Below are positions 32,390-44,296 of a DNA stretch of 64,000 nt, in pieces. The notes under the pieces are model-generated. The model did not search any database, was not told where the DNA came from, and saw only the letters and a program-made list of their open reading frames with translations. The position numbers and the translations under genes were made by a program. The DNA comes from Apricaphanius iberus (lineage: Eukaryota > Chordata > Actinopteri > Cyprinodontiformes > Aphaniidae): NCBI GenBank assembly GCA_028564705.1, contig JAPXFQ010002706.1:186001-250000 (forward strand), read 5' to 3'. Numbering within the stretch: position 1 is the stretch's first letter; the number at the start of each line of letters is the position of its first letter.

Positions 32390-32662
32390 CTATGGGTCGG
32401 GGTTCTCATGCTTGGGAGGGGGTACGCCAGGAGGGAGGGGAATTTCCTCGGACGGGGCCCTTATAGTAATATGGGTGCAGTCAAGTGCGCTGATTATGTT
32501 TGGGAAACCGGACATTGCTGCAAATTGCATCTTAATTGTGGCTGTTTCCCCCACAGTATATGGAAACGTGATGTATTGCCTGTGCATCTTAATGATCCCA
32601 TCCAAAACTGCAGGCATTATTGCGCTCAGGGACGTCAGATGATTCAATTTATTAATTGGCAC
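32390..32662 (-). pseudogene. Harbinger-2 transposase fragment
   Basis: A 90-codon frame reads LSAIMPAVLDGIIKMHRQYI, TFPYTVGETATIKMQFAAMS, and GFPNIISALDCTHITIRAPS, which holds the first catalytic Asp of HARBI1-type transposases. The regions for the second Asp and third acid are not present to the left, so an internal deletion removed most of the catalytic core. Confidence 0.85.
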
Positions 32663-33330
32663 ACAGTCCCGGCCCTTTTATCCGAGTTTAAGGTTTTTAG
32701 AAAAATTTTATGTATCTATTTTAATATTGAAAAATGTTTTTAGAAGAGTTATAGCTCACTGCAAAGCTACAATATAGATATCATTGCTTGTTTGGATGTT
32801 TATAATAACATGAATCCATAATTAATGTTTGGTGTGAGGTGAAATGATATGAGTGAGAGGAGTAATATGCAGTCTGGCTGCAGTTCACCACCTCACCAAC
32901 TGCGTCGTCGATTCCTTCGTCTCCAAAATGTCCGTACGCACGGGTCAGAGTTGGCGTAGAGGTGCGCACATTTTCCCGTCAAGTCGGTTTTTTATAAATC
33001 ACAACTTTTGCTTTGAAAGTGGCGTACGCCAGTTTCAGGCCCCGTTTTGTGCGTACGCAATATTTATAAATGAGACCCCAGAACAGTCACAAGTCCACTA
33101 TCTGAGGCCATTGGAATATCATAAGTAACTTTCACCAGTGCTATTTCAGTGCTATGATTAGCTTTAAAGCCTGACTGAAATTCTTCAAAGAGGTTTTTGC
33201 TGTTGAGATGCTCTCATACTTGATTGGCAACTATTTGCTCTAGAATTTTGGTTAAGAAAGGATGGTTAGATATAGATCTGTAATTAATCCCTATATTAAC
33301 TTATGGGGCTAAAATGAGCCCTACAAGGTT

Positions 33331-33535
33331 TGACCCCCTAGGCTTTTATTATTTTTTAACAGAAAATTACAGCAAATAATTTCAATTCGTGAAACAATTT
33401 ACTTGGTTGATTTTTAGTTGTAATGGATGATGCATTACTTTCACATCTAGGTTTGTAGGAAGACCTGCAAGGTTAGTGGTATGGCAGACCATTCTTGCTT
33501 GAAAATTATATGGTTAATAGAAAAAAGTTGTTTCA
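33331..33535. other. Short spacer between two LINE remnants
   Basis: AT-rich; nothing recognised. Confidence 0.4.
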
Positions 33536-34321
33536 AAATCAAATCAAACTTTATTTATAAAGCGCTTAAAATGACCCCACATAACCTACATTCCCATTCC
33601 CATACCCCGTTTTCCAAACACACACAGACACACACTTTCAAACATCCACAAACAAACTCACGTACACACAGATACCTTCCCAAAACGCGTAAGACCATAG
33701 GTAGAGCTCAGATGGGAACGACACGCCATCAGGGGAGTCATCTGACTCGACTAAAGCAGATCCATGGCAGCTACCTAGGCACCGACTAGGGCGCCCAGGG
33801 AAGGAGGGCGGAAACCCCCACCATCACCAGGCACTACCTTGGGAGCGCCCAGGCCTCCGCCACCCACCCGAGGCAGAGGGCTCCACAGAGGAAACACTGG
33901 AAGGATTAAAATACATAAAATGTAAAATGACAAAAGCTAATATAGATAACAAAATAACTGATAAATTGTGATAATGGAGAAAGTAATACGGTAAAATATA
34001 AATTGTGGTTTATACTTAACTATAATAAAAATAAATAAATAAATACATTAAGCAAGCAATGCAGCTAAACAGGCTGAATAAATAGTAATCATTTAAAAGC
34101 TAGACTAAAAAGGTGAGTCTTGACCCTGTTCTTAAAAACATGAATGTTCTCTGCGGCCCTGAGGTCCTCCGGCAGCCTTTTTCTAGAGGTGAGCGCCATA
34201 ATAATGGAAAGACGTCTCACCGTGGGTATGTTTCCTGACTTTTGGAATCAGGAGAAGACGGCTGCCAGAGGAGTGCAGAGACCGTGAGGGTTCATATGTT
34301 AAAAGCCGTTCCGAAAGATAA

Positions 34322-34601
34322 CGCTGTGTCCACACCAAACGCGATAGGAGCAACTAAAAAGCGAGACACACGCCTAGCTGTTCGCATGCACATTCGCACC
34401 TTGAAGTGTGTACAAAGCGAACTGGACGCATCTGTAGCGCGAATTGTTCGCGCAAATTAGGCAGAAAAGCTTTTTTGCGACGCAAATCTGCTTCTGAAGT
34501 GTCGCGGGACCCCAAGTCGCGCTTCATTGCGCTCCTCCATTAATTTTACATGTAAACCTGAAGCTCTAGTCGCTCCTATTGCGTTTGGTCTGGACACACG
34601 G
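34322..34601. mobile_element. 280-bp MITE inside LINE B1
   Basis: Ends match as inverted repeats over about 32 bp: TGTGTCCACACCAAACGCGA on the left and, reversed, TGTGTCCAGACCAAACGCAA on the right, then TAGGAGC-ACT on both. Flanks are TAA (34319-34321) and TTA (34602-34604), compatible with a diverged TWA target. The inside is CG-rich without ORFs. Likely Harbinger-derived. Confidence 0.8.
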
Positions 34602-35487
34602 TTAGAAGGCCCAAGACCATTAAGACACTTAAAAACCATTACAAGTATTTTAAAATCGATCCTGAAACATACGGGCAGCCAATGCAATGACTTTAAAACC
34701 GGAGTGATGTGCTCCCGCTTCCTGGTCTTCGTCAGGACGTGTGCTGCTGAGTTTTGTAAAAGTTGTAGACCTGAAATCCTCTTTTTGGGAAGACCAGAAA
34801 GCAGGCTATTGCAGTAGTCAATTCTACTGGTGATAAAAGCATGCATCAGCGTCTTCGTTTTGGCCCGAGAGAGAATGGGGCGGACTCTGGCTATGTTCTT
34901 TAGATGATAAAAACCTATTTTGGTTATGTTTTTAATGTGAGGGATAAAAGTCAGCTCAGAGTCAAAAATCACACCTAGGTTTTTCCCTTGTAAAGAAGGA
35001 TTAAAAGACATTGATTGTAATTTTGGTAAAAGCTTCTCTCTCTGAGCCTCAGGACCGATAACTATAACTTCAGTTTTGTCCTGGTTGAGCTGGAGAAAGT
35101 TTTCTGCCATCCAGGATTTAATGTCTAAAATGCAGTTAAAAAGTGCATCGAATGGCCGTGTGTCATCAGGAGACATGGAGATGTGCAACTGTATCATCAG
35201 CATAACTGTGGAAATTCACCCCATTCACTCCTGCTAACACTGCCAAGAGGGAGCATATACAGGTCAAAAAACACTGGGCCTAAAATTGAACCCTGGGGCA
35301 CAGCACATGTGATTTTATGGACCCTACAGGAACAGGTATCTAAACTTACCATAAAAGTCCTGTCTGTAAGGTAGGATGTGAACAATTTATGAACAGCACC
35401 AGAGAGGCCGATCTGTTTTAAACGGGTTAAAAGAATAGTGTGGTCTACTGTATCAAAGGCAGCGCTTAGATCCAGTAGAACCAACAC
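34457..35487 (-). pseudogene. LINE B1 reverse transcriptase, palm and thumb
   Basis: Frame 35487-35197 holds the first catalytic Asp (LVLLDLSAAFDTVDHTILLT) and the PQGSILGPVFF block. Frame 35203-34457 holds the region after the YADD box: LNQDKTEVIVIGPEAQREKL, KNLGVIFDSELTFIPHIKNI, HAFITSRIDYCNSLLSGLPK and HITPVLKSLHWLPVCFRIDF. A frameshift at about 35200 falls at the expected YADD position, and a MITE cuts the end. The enzyme copied LINE RNA at the target; this copy is inactive. Confidence 0.85.
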
Positions 35488-36600
35488 TGTCTACCTCTGG
35501 GCATCATAATTTACTCTAAAATCATTTAAAATCTTCAGAAGGGTAGTCTCGGTGCTGTTGTTCACCCTAAAACCAGAATGAAATTTCTCTAGGACATTAT
35601 GAATGTTGATAAAATCATCAAGTTAAATTAAAACGAGCTTTTCTAGAATTTCGCTTAAAAATTGTCGGAAGTTTAAATCATTAAAATGTAAATTGCTCTT
35701 CTTCAACAGGAACCTCACCTTCGCCCGTTTAAAAGTGGCAGGAAAGACCCCCGTCTGAAGCGAGCAATTCATCAGGGTTAAAAACTCCTCTCTAAAATAA
35801 TCATAAAATTGTTTAAAAACCTTGTGGGAATAGGGTCCAGAACACATGTGGTGGGCCTCACTGAGGAGAAAACTTTATCAAGACTCTCAGCTTCAACCAG
35901 GACAAAAATGTCCAGTGTTTCCTCAGGTAGATACAAACTCTCAGATTTATCAAAAGTCAAACTACTTTGGTAGGATAAAATATTACATCTGATGGTGTCT
36001 ACCTTCCTTCTGAAGTCGACGGGATACTCCTCACAAAGAGTGTCTGAGGAGGTTTTCTGGAAAGAGTTACAATCGTTATTCAAAATATTAGAAATTGTAG
36101 AAAAGAGAATCATCTCCTCTCTGCCACCCTGCAAGTTCTCTTTAGCTGTTTTAGATTTTCATTTCTCCATGGTGATGCATGTTTTGAGAAGATTTAAGTC
36201 TACTGTTAAAATAATTGAAAATAAAATCAAATTAATAGGAGGGATCTCTAGCTTCCAGAAAACCAGCAGCCACTTCAGGGGTTAGATGGCGTTTCATTAC
36301 AGTTCTGACAGAGGCTGCCCGCTGAATAATACTAGATCCACAACAGAGGACAACACACTGGTGGACAGGCAATACCTGATGACCAAGTCCAGGGTGTGTC
36401 CTCTGTTATGAGTCGGCTGCATAACATGTTGAATAAAATCCATATAATTTAAGATGTTTAAAAATTCTGCACCAAAGGGGTCTAAAAGGTTATCTACGTG
36501 TAGATTAAAATCACCAGCTATAATAATTCTATTAAAGGAGATGTGTAAAATTAAGAAAAAAATCAGAAAATTCTTTAATAAAAAGTGCACTGTGCTTTGG

Positions 36601-37090
36601 AGGCCTATAAAGGGTTAAGATCTGAGGAATGCTAAAAACAGCTGCACTATATTCAAAAGCGGTAAAATTGTCAAATAAAACAGTTTTGCAGAAAGAGTTA
36701 AAGAAAATATAAAAGCGGTTCCGCCTCCTTTTTCTCCATTCCTCGTTTAAAACACAGAGCGGCGCAACAGTGGAGAGACCGTACTGTGTATTAATACTTT
36801 TATGTTTTATATCTACGAAGGTTTGAGTATTAAAACTAGTGAGAAATGTGACTAAATGTTAATTTATGTCTGGAAAAAGTTTTTAAAACGGTGTGTGGAG
36901 AGGGTTTTTACAGCCTTAAAACAATGATTTCTAAAAAATAAAGATGACTACTTTGCAGATTTCACCTGTTTCAGGTTATTTTTAGAACCCCCACAATAAA
37001 TGAGGGACTGTTGCAAATTAAACTTAATGGGTCTGGTTTCTTTACTGCAGGTGGGTAGCAAGGAACAAAATGTTCATGTAATATTTATGC
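36601..37090. other. 5' remnant of LINE B1 or unassigned sequence
   Basis: 36600-36900 may still be endonuclease-coding in broken frames (minus strand). No clear motif; boundaries unsure. Confidence 0.3.
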
Positions 37091-37396
37091 TTGTTTAAGA
37101 CTCCCAAAGATAATTTGATGACATTCTGGATTTGTGTAGAGAGCATGCCAGAATTCTCGCTATCTCTGCATCCAGCTACCAGAGACTCTTCTGCGACGCA
37201 GGCACGGAGGACCACGAAGTGGACAAAGTTTCCATCAAAGTTGAAAAAAAAAAATAATAATTTGATCCATTAGTGAAAGTATGGATGGATAGATGTGACA
37301 GCAGTGCGTCATCAGCGCAACTTCGGGAAAAATTCCCTCCTGCTCCCTCCACCAAAACAACACATGAACATTTTCCTATTTGGGAGTCTTAAACAA
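37091..37396. mobile_element. 306-bp element with perfect 18-bp inverted repeats
   Basis: TTGTTTAAGACTCCCAAA at 37091-37108 is the exact reverse complement of 37379-37396. No ORF and no clear target duplication. I do not recognise the family. Confidence 0.6.
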
Positions 37397-37825
37397 AACA
37401 TAGATTATGTCCGCTCACATTAAATAAACTTCCTTCGGGAACTGTAAAATTCAATTTGGGTTTTTCTCCACCTGAAAAAACTTTATGCGGATCACCCACA
37501 GGGATATGCCCTATTGCAGGACTGTCAGCAGTAAGTTAAAATTGAAGTTTCTCCACACAGAATGGTGTTGGGGTTGCAAAAGGATCACGTTTTATTGTTG
37601 CACATTCTTCTGGTGCGAGTAAATATTATATCCAATATTGTTCTTCATGCTATGATATGGATTTTAATAATTCTTCCCAACTGACAGCATAATGTTGGTG
37701 ATGTTTAAACAGGAAAACAGTTAAACCTATGACTTTTAACCTGTATTGATTTAAAAAAGATACAATTTTCACCACGTTCATACTCTGCAGTGCATATTGT
37801 ACTAAAACATGAAAGGGATGGATAC
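37397..37825. other. Unassigned AT-rich stretch
   Basis: Nothing recognised. Confidence 0.3.
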
Positions 37826-38394
37826 TGTCGGGGTTAAAAACTTTTATTCTTTATTACCTTTTGCAGGATAAACTTCTTCTTCAATCAGGAACTGCTATCT
37901 GTATGTTTTAGAGGACCCGACGCCCCTCAGCAGAACGTTTTCAGAATAAGACTCAGGGACAGAGAGAAACAACACAACCACACAACAGAATTCTGTTTGA
38001 AGCAAAACACCTGATCAGATGGAGCCAGAACAAAGGATTGCTCTGACTAAATTTCCAAACAGAGCATCCCCCTTTTATTACAGCACCACAACACAGAATC
38101 ACAGATGAACACACCCAGTATTTTTTTCATAGTTTAGACTCACTGACCCAAGCGTCAATAATTCTTGTATCCTCCCTAAGGAGTTTCCCTTATCTCTTCT
38201 AGTCTCGGCCCAGGATAAGGGAGGAACCCTGTACTGGTACAATACTGCTCTGTAAAAACAAGTTGTCCTTCACTGTGAAATAATAAGACAGGTTATATGA
38301 AACTACATATAAAAATATTTACCCAAATATATGTAAAGCAGGTTATACAAAAATGCATATAAGTGTTTCACAAAGATATAATATTCTTCAACAA
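37826..38394 (-). repeat. Possible solo LTR
   Basis: On the minus strand the stretch starts TGTTGAAGAATATT and ends with AATAAAAG...CCCCGACA, the TG...CA form with a poly(A) signal close to the 3' end. A GC-richer centre resembles U3/R. No exact target duplication is seen, so the limits are tentative. Confidence 0.4.
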
Positions 38395-38438
38395 CTAAAG
38401 GCTAAATAAATATTCTCAAACAGCATTCAAGTTTATAA

Positions 38439-38850
38439 TTACGTCCCCACCAATTTTAAAAACAAATTGACACCCTTGGCTGGAATCCAGTGTTTTACTT
38501 GATGGACTACACCAAAAACAGCATGTGGCGGTATACATATAATTCTGCAGTTATCCAACAAACAAAGGAGTGAGAAGTACCGATGTCTTAAAATGAGTGA
38601 CAGCCTGGAATGTAAACACACTGGTCTACTGGTCAACTGCTACCTGAAGCCATCTACAGGGTAAGTGTTGTAGTAAACCCACTGTTTTGTAACCTGGCGT
38701 GTTGCTCTGGGATGCTTGAATTGTGTTGTTTTGGTCTATTTGTGGTGATTCTGTAATTTCAGTCGATGGTGTCGTCACTTCCGCATGGAGTGCGTCTATT
38801 GTCTTAGATACAGCCAGAGTACTGCTTGTGTTCACATGATCCGTATCCAC
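38439..38850 (-). other. Two unassigned minus-strand reading frames
   Basis: 38850-38626 encodes a Ser/Thr-rich peptide (STLAVSKTIDALHAEVTTPS) and 38636-38439 a Leu-rich one (LRHRYFSLLCLLDNCRIICI, then VVHQVKHWIPAKG). They lie just upstream of the possible LTR in the same orientation and could be the 3' end of an LTR element, but no diagnostic motif is present. Confidence 0.25.
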
Positions 38851-39059
38851 TCGTACCTGGACTCCAATATTACCTCCTAGTCAGGTCTCTCGGGCTGTAT
38901 CCTGGGACGATCCAGGCTGTGTTCACAAGGTACAAAATAAGTGGATTTTGACCAAATACGGTACCAGAGTATGGACTCGAGTCCCATGTAAAAATGCCCT
39001 TGAACTACAACAATCCCTCAGTAATGCCTCATACTGAGCACGCATGTAGCGACAGTGGA

Positions 39060-40345
39060 GGAAAAAAAACAGCTCTGTGGGATTCTGCAGCACCTCTTCA
39101 ATCTCAGGCTGACCCAGGAGAAGGTTCCAGTGCTTTGGAAAACATCTTGCCTTGTTCCAGTACCAAAGAAAACTCACCCATCAGTCATTAATTATGATTG
39201 ATGGGTCCCACATCATGAAGGTCCTGGAGAGACTCCTGGTGCCCCACCCGAGTAAGCAAACTAGAACCTTGCAGTTTGCTTATCGCTATGGAGTTGGCGT
39301 TGAAGATGCCATCATTGACCTGCTTCAACCAACTCACTGTCATCTGGACAAAGCAGGCAGTAATGTGAGAATGATGTTCTTTGATTTTCCCCCCAGTGCA
39401 GTTAACACAATTCAGCCTGATTTGCTTTGCCAGAAACTGCTGAAGACACAGGTGGAGGCCTCAACAATCAGCTTGATCTATGACTGCCTGATAAACAGAC
39501 CACAGGTTGTGAGACTGAATGATTTTGTGTCTAACCAGCTGGTCAGCAGCACAGGAGCACCACAAGGGACTGTACTCCCACCATTCCTTTTTACTCTGTA
39601 CACTTCAGACCTCTGGCATAAGATGGAGACCTGTCATCTGCAGAAATGCTTAGAAGAGTTTGCAATTGTCCGGTGTATCAGAGATGGAGAAGAAGCTAAA
39701 TACAGACAGCTGGTGGACCGCTTTGTGGCATGATGTGGAAACAATCATCTTACCTTGAATGTGAACAAAACAATGGAGATGGTTGTAGATTTCAGAAGAA
39801 ACAGGGATAAATCAAAGATTCTCTATCAAGGGAGAAGAAGTGGAAGGGGTTAAGGAGTACATATACCTCAGAGTTCACCTGGACAACAGACTGGACTGAA
39901 GAATCAACAGTGAAGCAATCTACAAAAAGGGACAGAGTAGACTCTACCTTTTGAGGAAGCTGAGTTCCTTCAAGGTTTGCTGCAATATGCTTCAAATTTT
40001 CTACAAGTCTGTTGTGGAGCGTGTGATCTCTTCATCCACAGCATCAGAGCCTGATGAAGAAGGCTGGGTCTGGGGCCACCTGTGGAGATAATGATGCAAA
40101 GAAGAATTCTTCATAAAATTAAAAAGATAATGAACAACCCTCAGCATCCTCTTCATGAGACTATCCTAACGCAACAGAGTATCTTCAGTCAGAGGGTTCT
40201 TCAGTTTCGCTGCAACACAGACCACTACAGGAAATCCTTTCTCCCTACAGCCATCATGGTCTACAACAACTCCTTGAAAAATGAATTAGTAGTGCACTAA
40301 AACAACACTTAATCTCCCTCTTGGATCAATAAGTATTTTTAATTT
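39060..40345 (+). mobile_element. LINE copy C2 (reverse transcriptase and 3' end), degraded
   Basis: Broken frames give, in order, LTQEKVPVLWKTSCLVPVPK, then the 39152-39733 frame with LQFAYRYGVGVEDAIIDLLQ, RMMFFDFPPSAVNTIQPDLL (first catalytic Asp region) and STGAPQGTVLPPFLFTLYTS. Later stops and shifts interrupt EYIYLRVHLDNRLD, KGQSRLYLLRKLSSFKVCC and FLPTAIMVYNNSL. The 3' end is CTCCCTCTTGGATCAATAAG. The thumb matches 1-644, so both belong to one family. Confidence 0.85.
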
Positions 40346-42194
40346 AATTGAATGCTGTGGGCTGTTTTTACTAATTCTATTACTATCATCATGCTGTAGG
40401 CATTTTTCTTACTGCCTTTCGTTAAAATTGATAGGCATGGAATTTTAATAATACCTACAGGCAAAATGCGTTGTAAGGGTCAAACCATTTACGACTCAAA
40501 TATTTCCTTTCAGAACTCTGATGATATGTGAAGTCACCCAGCGATTAAGGGCTGACGTGCAGCAGGGAAAGGAGTGCATAAGGAGGGGCGGCTCCTTGGC
40601 CGTCCTTTCATAACTGCTTGCTGCTTGCATAACTGTTTTAGTTATCCATGTTCACTACAAATAAATCCTTGGAATTGCTTATTCTGAGTCAGCTTGTGAA
40701 TTCTGCTTGTGGGTCAGAAAGCTCCAGCCCAATATGACAAAAAGATCTTATGATGATGCTGGCTAAATCTGATAAGAGTTTTACCATCCACAATTGAAAT
40801 TAGTCTTACGTCGTCAGGTTTCAAGAGATTTATTGTCATTGTCACAGAAACAATGAAATTATGTTTGGAACCTTAACACTGCATAGTTTGATGTAATGGT
40901 AGATGGTACTGATGTCTGGGAGAGTAGTCCCAATGATTTTCTCCACTACTTTCACCACTTGCTGTAGTGCCTGCTGGTTATATCTAGTTTTGGTTTATTA
41001 GCTTTCAAATAACATATATGGGGAACACCCTCTATTCTCTTATTCTTTGAGATTCCATCTTTTTGTTCATTTATTCATTCATTCCCAAATACAGTTAGCT
41101 ATAACAGAGGAGAATTTTGGATGTTTTTTTGTTTTTTTTTAATGAATATCTTATTAAATCAATATATATAAACATTAATGATTATTGGTCCCTTATTTTG
41201 GGTAAAGTTACATCTGTTCAATACTTGCACATCTTTATATCACAAAAGTTGGACATGCTTTAATGCTACTGGAGTCTGAGAAACCCTTCATACCCCCCTT
41301 CGCCCATCTTCCTCTCCCCCTTTGCTGTTTATCAACACACATTAACCCCCAGCGTGCCACTATGCTAGGCCCCTGTGTGCTTAACACTGTGGTGTTAGTT
41401 TAAAAAAATTTGCCTGCTCCTTCAGATGAGCTTTGCACAGTTTAATAGAGGTCTTGGAGAGGTTCACATTAATATAGTAAGTCTGGTGAGAGGCAATGAC
41501 TTACACCTCTCACTATTACCAGCTGACTTTTTCTCCAATTTTTTGAGAAAAATCATTTGGGGATGTGGTCGTATGTATGTCCACACACTATTTGTACAGC
41601 ATAAACCTTATCCTACATCTAAGTTGTAAAATTGCCTTTTGATATCTGTGTGTTAAAAGCAGTGAGAAATAAATCACAATATGATGGCATTTTTTGCTAG
41701 TTACTCTATATGCAGATACTAGTAGTGAAGTGGTTAAACCTATTGCGATGTGGTCTGTAGTTCATACTTCGGTTGGTAGCCTACCATACAAATATCGAAA
41801 GAGCATCTGTTTTTGAACTGGAACATCTTAATAAAACAGTCTGGATTGACTGTTGCAAATATTTAGAATTTTCACAGGAATTTGAACATTCTTAATTATG
41901 GAGGGATTATTTCTTTATCAACAAAGCACATGCATGCACATCCTAGCTCCAGAAAGAGAAGCCAGCCCTATAACTTTGCTCTGGCTCCGGCTGTCATCAT
42001 TTGCAGAGCCAAAATGGCAAGAAGGAAAAGTAAACTGGTCTAGCTATGTTAATTATTTTGTTTTTTAGACTTTAAATCAAATGGCAAAAAGAAAACAATG
42101 AAGATGGGAAAGAAAAGACGAATGTGAACAGACTCATGGCTGTGAAAAAGGGGACGGTTTGTGATATACTTACACTGGTTTTTGTGCCACTCAC
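40346..42194. other. Mostly unassigned, one LTR-like segment
   Basis: 40469-40739 has a TATA-poor, GC-richer middle, an AATAAA at 40661 and a TG...CA-like outline, so it may be an LTR fragment, but no flanking duplication is seen. The rest is AT-rich with no gene or RNA recognised. Confidence 0.3.
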
Positions 42195-42407
42195 AGGCAG
42201 TGTTGGGGAGTAACGGAATACATGTACCGGCATTATGTACAGTACAGACTGAAATTTTGGACACACCTCATTCAATTAGTTTCCTTTTTTTTCATTACTA
42301 CATTGTAGATTCCGAATTAAGGGCATCAAAACTATGAATGAACACATAGTGTATGGAATTAGTATATTTACTTAAACAAGGGTGAAATAACTAAATATAT
42401 GTGTCAT
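42195..42407 (+). mobile_element. Tc1-B: terminal fragment of a Tc1 element
   Basis: 42240 onward reads CAGTACAGACTGAAATTTTG followed by GACACACCTCATTCAA and, later, GCATCAAAACTATGAATGAA, a common fish Tc1 terminus. Only about 165 bp remain before the LINE B2 tail. Directly left, 42198-42239 (CAGTGTTGGGGAGTAACGGA) looks like a fragment of another abundant fish repeat. Confidence 0.6.
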
Positions 42408-43140
42408 ATTTTAAGCAAACAATCAAACTTTTTTATAAAGCGCTTTTAAAACTACAAAGCTTCTCAAAGTGCCCCCCACCCGCCCACCCAAACCCACTCC
42501 ATCTCCCACGCACACATAAAAGCAACAGTAAACAAAAGCAACAAGGGCCTGAGTACAGAGGAGCACGAAAACGCTATCATGGGAGCCATCCGCATCGGCA
42601 GCAGCAGCTCAACAGCAGCAGCCAAGGCACTAACCCAGGGTGCCCAGAGGAGGGAGGGATGGTACCCCTACCTCCACCCAGGCAGCCACAGCTGACCACT
42701 GCCCCCGATGCAAAGGGCTCCCACAGAGAAAATATTGGAAGTATGATTAAAATAAGAAGTTAAAATATTAAAATAAATAGTAGAAAATGAGATTAAGCAT
42801 TAAAATACTGATAAAATGTTAAGACTGATAGCATCCCAAATTATAAAATATAAAAGAATGATAACATATGATCAGATAAAAGTGTAAAGCAGATAAATAA
42901 TAATCAGTTAAAAACTAAACTAAAAATTAAATCAAATAAAAGACTTTAAAAGAACCATAAAATTGCTTTAAAAAGTCCAAAGAGCTTGTGGTGGGCCTCA
43001 TTGAGGAGAAAACTTTATCAAAGGTCCCAGCATCCACCAGGACAAAACTGTCCAGAGTTTTTCTTCTGGTAAAGGCAGACACTGAGATTTGTCTAATACC
43101 ACGTTACTTTGAGCGGATAAAGTATTACATCTGATGGTGT

Positions 43141-43878
43141 CTACATTCCCTTTGAAGTGGTCTGCAAACTCATCAAGCAGACAGGGTTTTTCTGAAATGC
43201 ATTAGAGATATGATTTAGAATGCTGTCAATGGTGGAAAACAGAATTTTAGGATTATTTTTATGCTCTGAGATAATTCTGGAGAAGTATGCATTTCTGGAA
43301 CTTCTTACAGCATTGTATGATATGAGATGTTCTATGTATATCTGATGATTTATTGTGAATTTGTTTTTCTTCAATTTCCTTTTTGCCATCCTCCAGCTCC
43401 TCTTTACTTTTTTAAGGTCTTAATTTCTCCAGGGTGTTGTACGTTTTGAATGAGTGTTTACAACTTTTAGTGGAGCCAGCAGGTCAAGAGCGGATTGAAG
43501 CCTACTGTTAAAATCATTCACGATAAAATCACAGGGGGCAGGTAAAGGTATAGGAGGAGGCTTTTTAAAACTTAATGAAAACTTTAAGCCACTTCAGAGG
43601 TTCGATAAAGTTTCCTGACAGTTCTCACGGAGGACTCTAGTAGAAAGGAAGTGGTGATTTTAAAACAAAACACTGCAGTGATCAAAGACAGCCAAGTTAA
43701 CAACAGAGGACACACTGGTGGACAGGCCACACGTGATGACCAAGTCCAGGGTGTGTCCTCTGTTGTGAGTCGGCTGGATGACATGCTCACTAAAATCTGT
43801 TGATAGAGGATCTAAAATGTTATTTATATGTAGATTATAATCACCAGCTAAAAATATCCTTTCATATGAGTTGTGCAA
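43141..43878 (-). pseudogene. LINE B2 endonuclease C-terminus and linker
   Basis: 43878-43660 reads RIFLAGDYNLHINNILDPLS and PTHNRGHTLDLVITCGLSTS, the end of an APE-type endonuclease. 43389-43141 reads KKNKFTINHQIYIEHLISYN and SRIISEHKNNPKILFSTIDS, the helical linker before reverse transcriptase. Both match the order in B1. Confidence 0.8.
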
Positions 43879-44296
43879 AATGTATAAGAACTCTAAAAAT
43901 TCTTGAATAAAAAGTATTTTTGGGAGGCCTATAAACTGTCACACATTAACTCTAAGGAGTGCGAAGAACAGTCGCAGTATGTTCAAAGGTAGTAAAATTA
44001 TTGAAGAGAACAGATTTGGCATAAAGGGTTGATGAACTTATAAAAGCAGTTCTGCCTCCCCTCTGGCTACTCTTGAATAAGAAAAGTTAAAATTTGGTGG
44101 GTAGGCCTCTGTAAAAACAGCAGGGGCATCTGCACTAGGACATGTCTCCGTTAAAAATAAACAATGAAGATTATGATCTAAAATCAAGTCATTTATAAGA
44201 TGTTTTATTCAGCAGAGAGCGAACATTGCCATATTAATAGTGGTTGTTGGTGGAGTGATTTTATGATTAGCTGCAGGTGGGAATTTGGGTAGCTAT

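Larger units (their letters stand above)
30820..33078. mobile_element. Harbinger-2: PIF/Harbinger transposon, TSD CAG
   Basis: Left end GGGTCTCATTTATAAA and right end TTTATAAATGAGACCC are perfect 16-bp inverted repeats; CAG flanks both ends (30817-30819 and 33079-33081). Subterminal regions share GCGTACG-type motifs. It carries the usual pair of genes in broken form: a Myb-like protein on the plus strand (31900-32110) and a transposase on the minus strand (32390-32662). A LINE 3' fragment (31087-about 31600) sits inside it. Confidence 0.93.
30312..33330 (-). mobile_element. LINE remnant (family A), split by Harbinger-2
   Basis: Right part (33330-33079) translates on the minus strand to NYRSISNHPFLTKILEQIVA and LFEEFQSGFKANHSTEIALV, the start of the reverse transcriptase palm. 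Left part (30819-30312) continues with VLLDLSSAFDTVDHNIILER and, with stops, a GSVL block and later HAFVTLRLDYC. The Harbinger element lies exactly between VTVL and VLLDLS. Many stops and frame changes make it dead. The family is jockey-superfamily (L2-like). Confidence 0.8.
33536..36600 (-). mobile_element. LINE copy B1 (endonuclease and reverse transcriptase remnants)
   Basis: The 3' end is at the left: on the minus strand AAGCGCTTTATAAATAAAGT followed by a TTGATTTGATT tail. Reading leftward from 36590: endonuclease end (GDFNLHVDNLLDP, PTHNRGHTLDLVI), linker (LFSTISNILNN, CVLDPIPTRFL at 36134-35778), palm start (35847-35623), LVLLDLSAAFDTVDH and CAVPQGSILGPVFFDLYMLP (35487-35197), then thumb (35203-34620). 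A 280-bp MITE interrupts the C-terminal part. A second copy of the family is at 42408-46130. The jockey-superfamily assignment is firm; the clade is not. Confidence 0.85.

Noticed and set aside
40800..40990. Possible conserved non-coding element
   Set aside because: TTTATTGTCATTGTCAC and the following block look like a piece of a dispersed fish repeat; I cannot define its ends.
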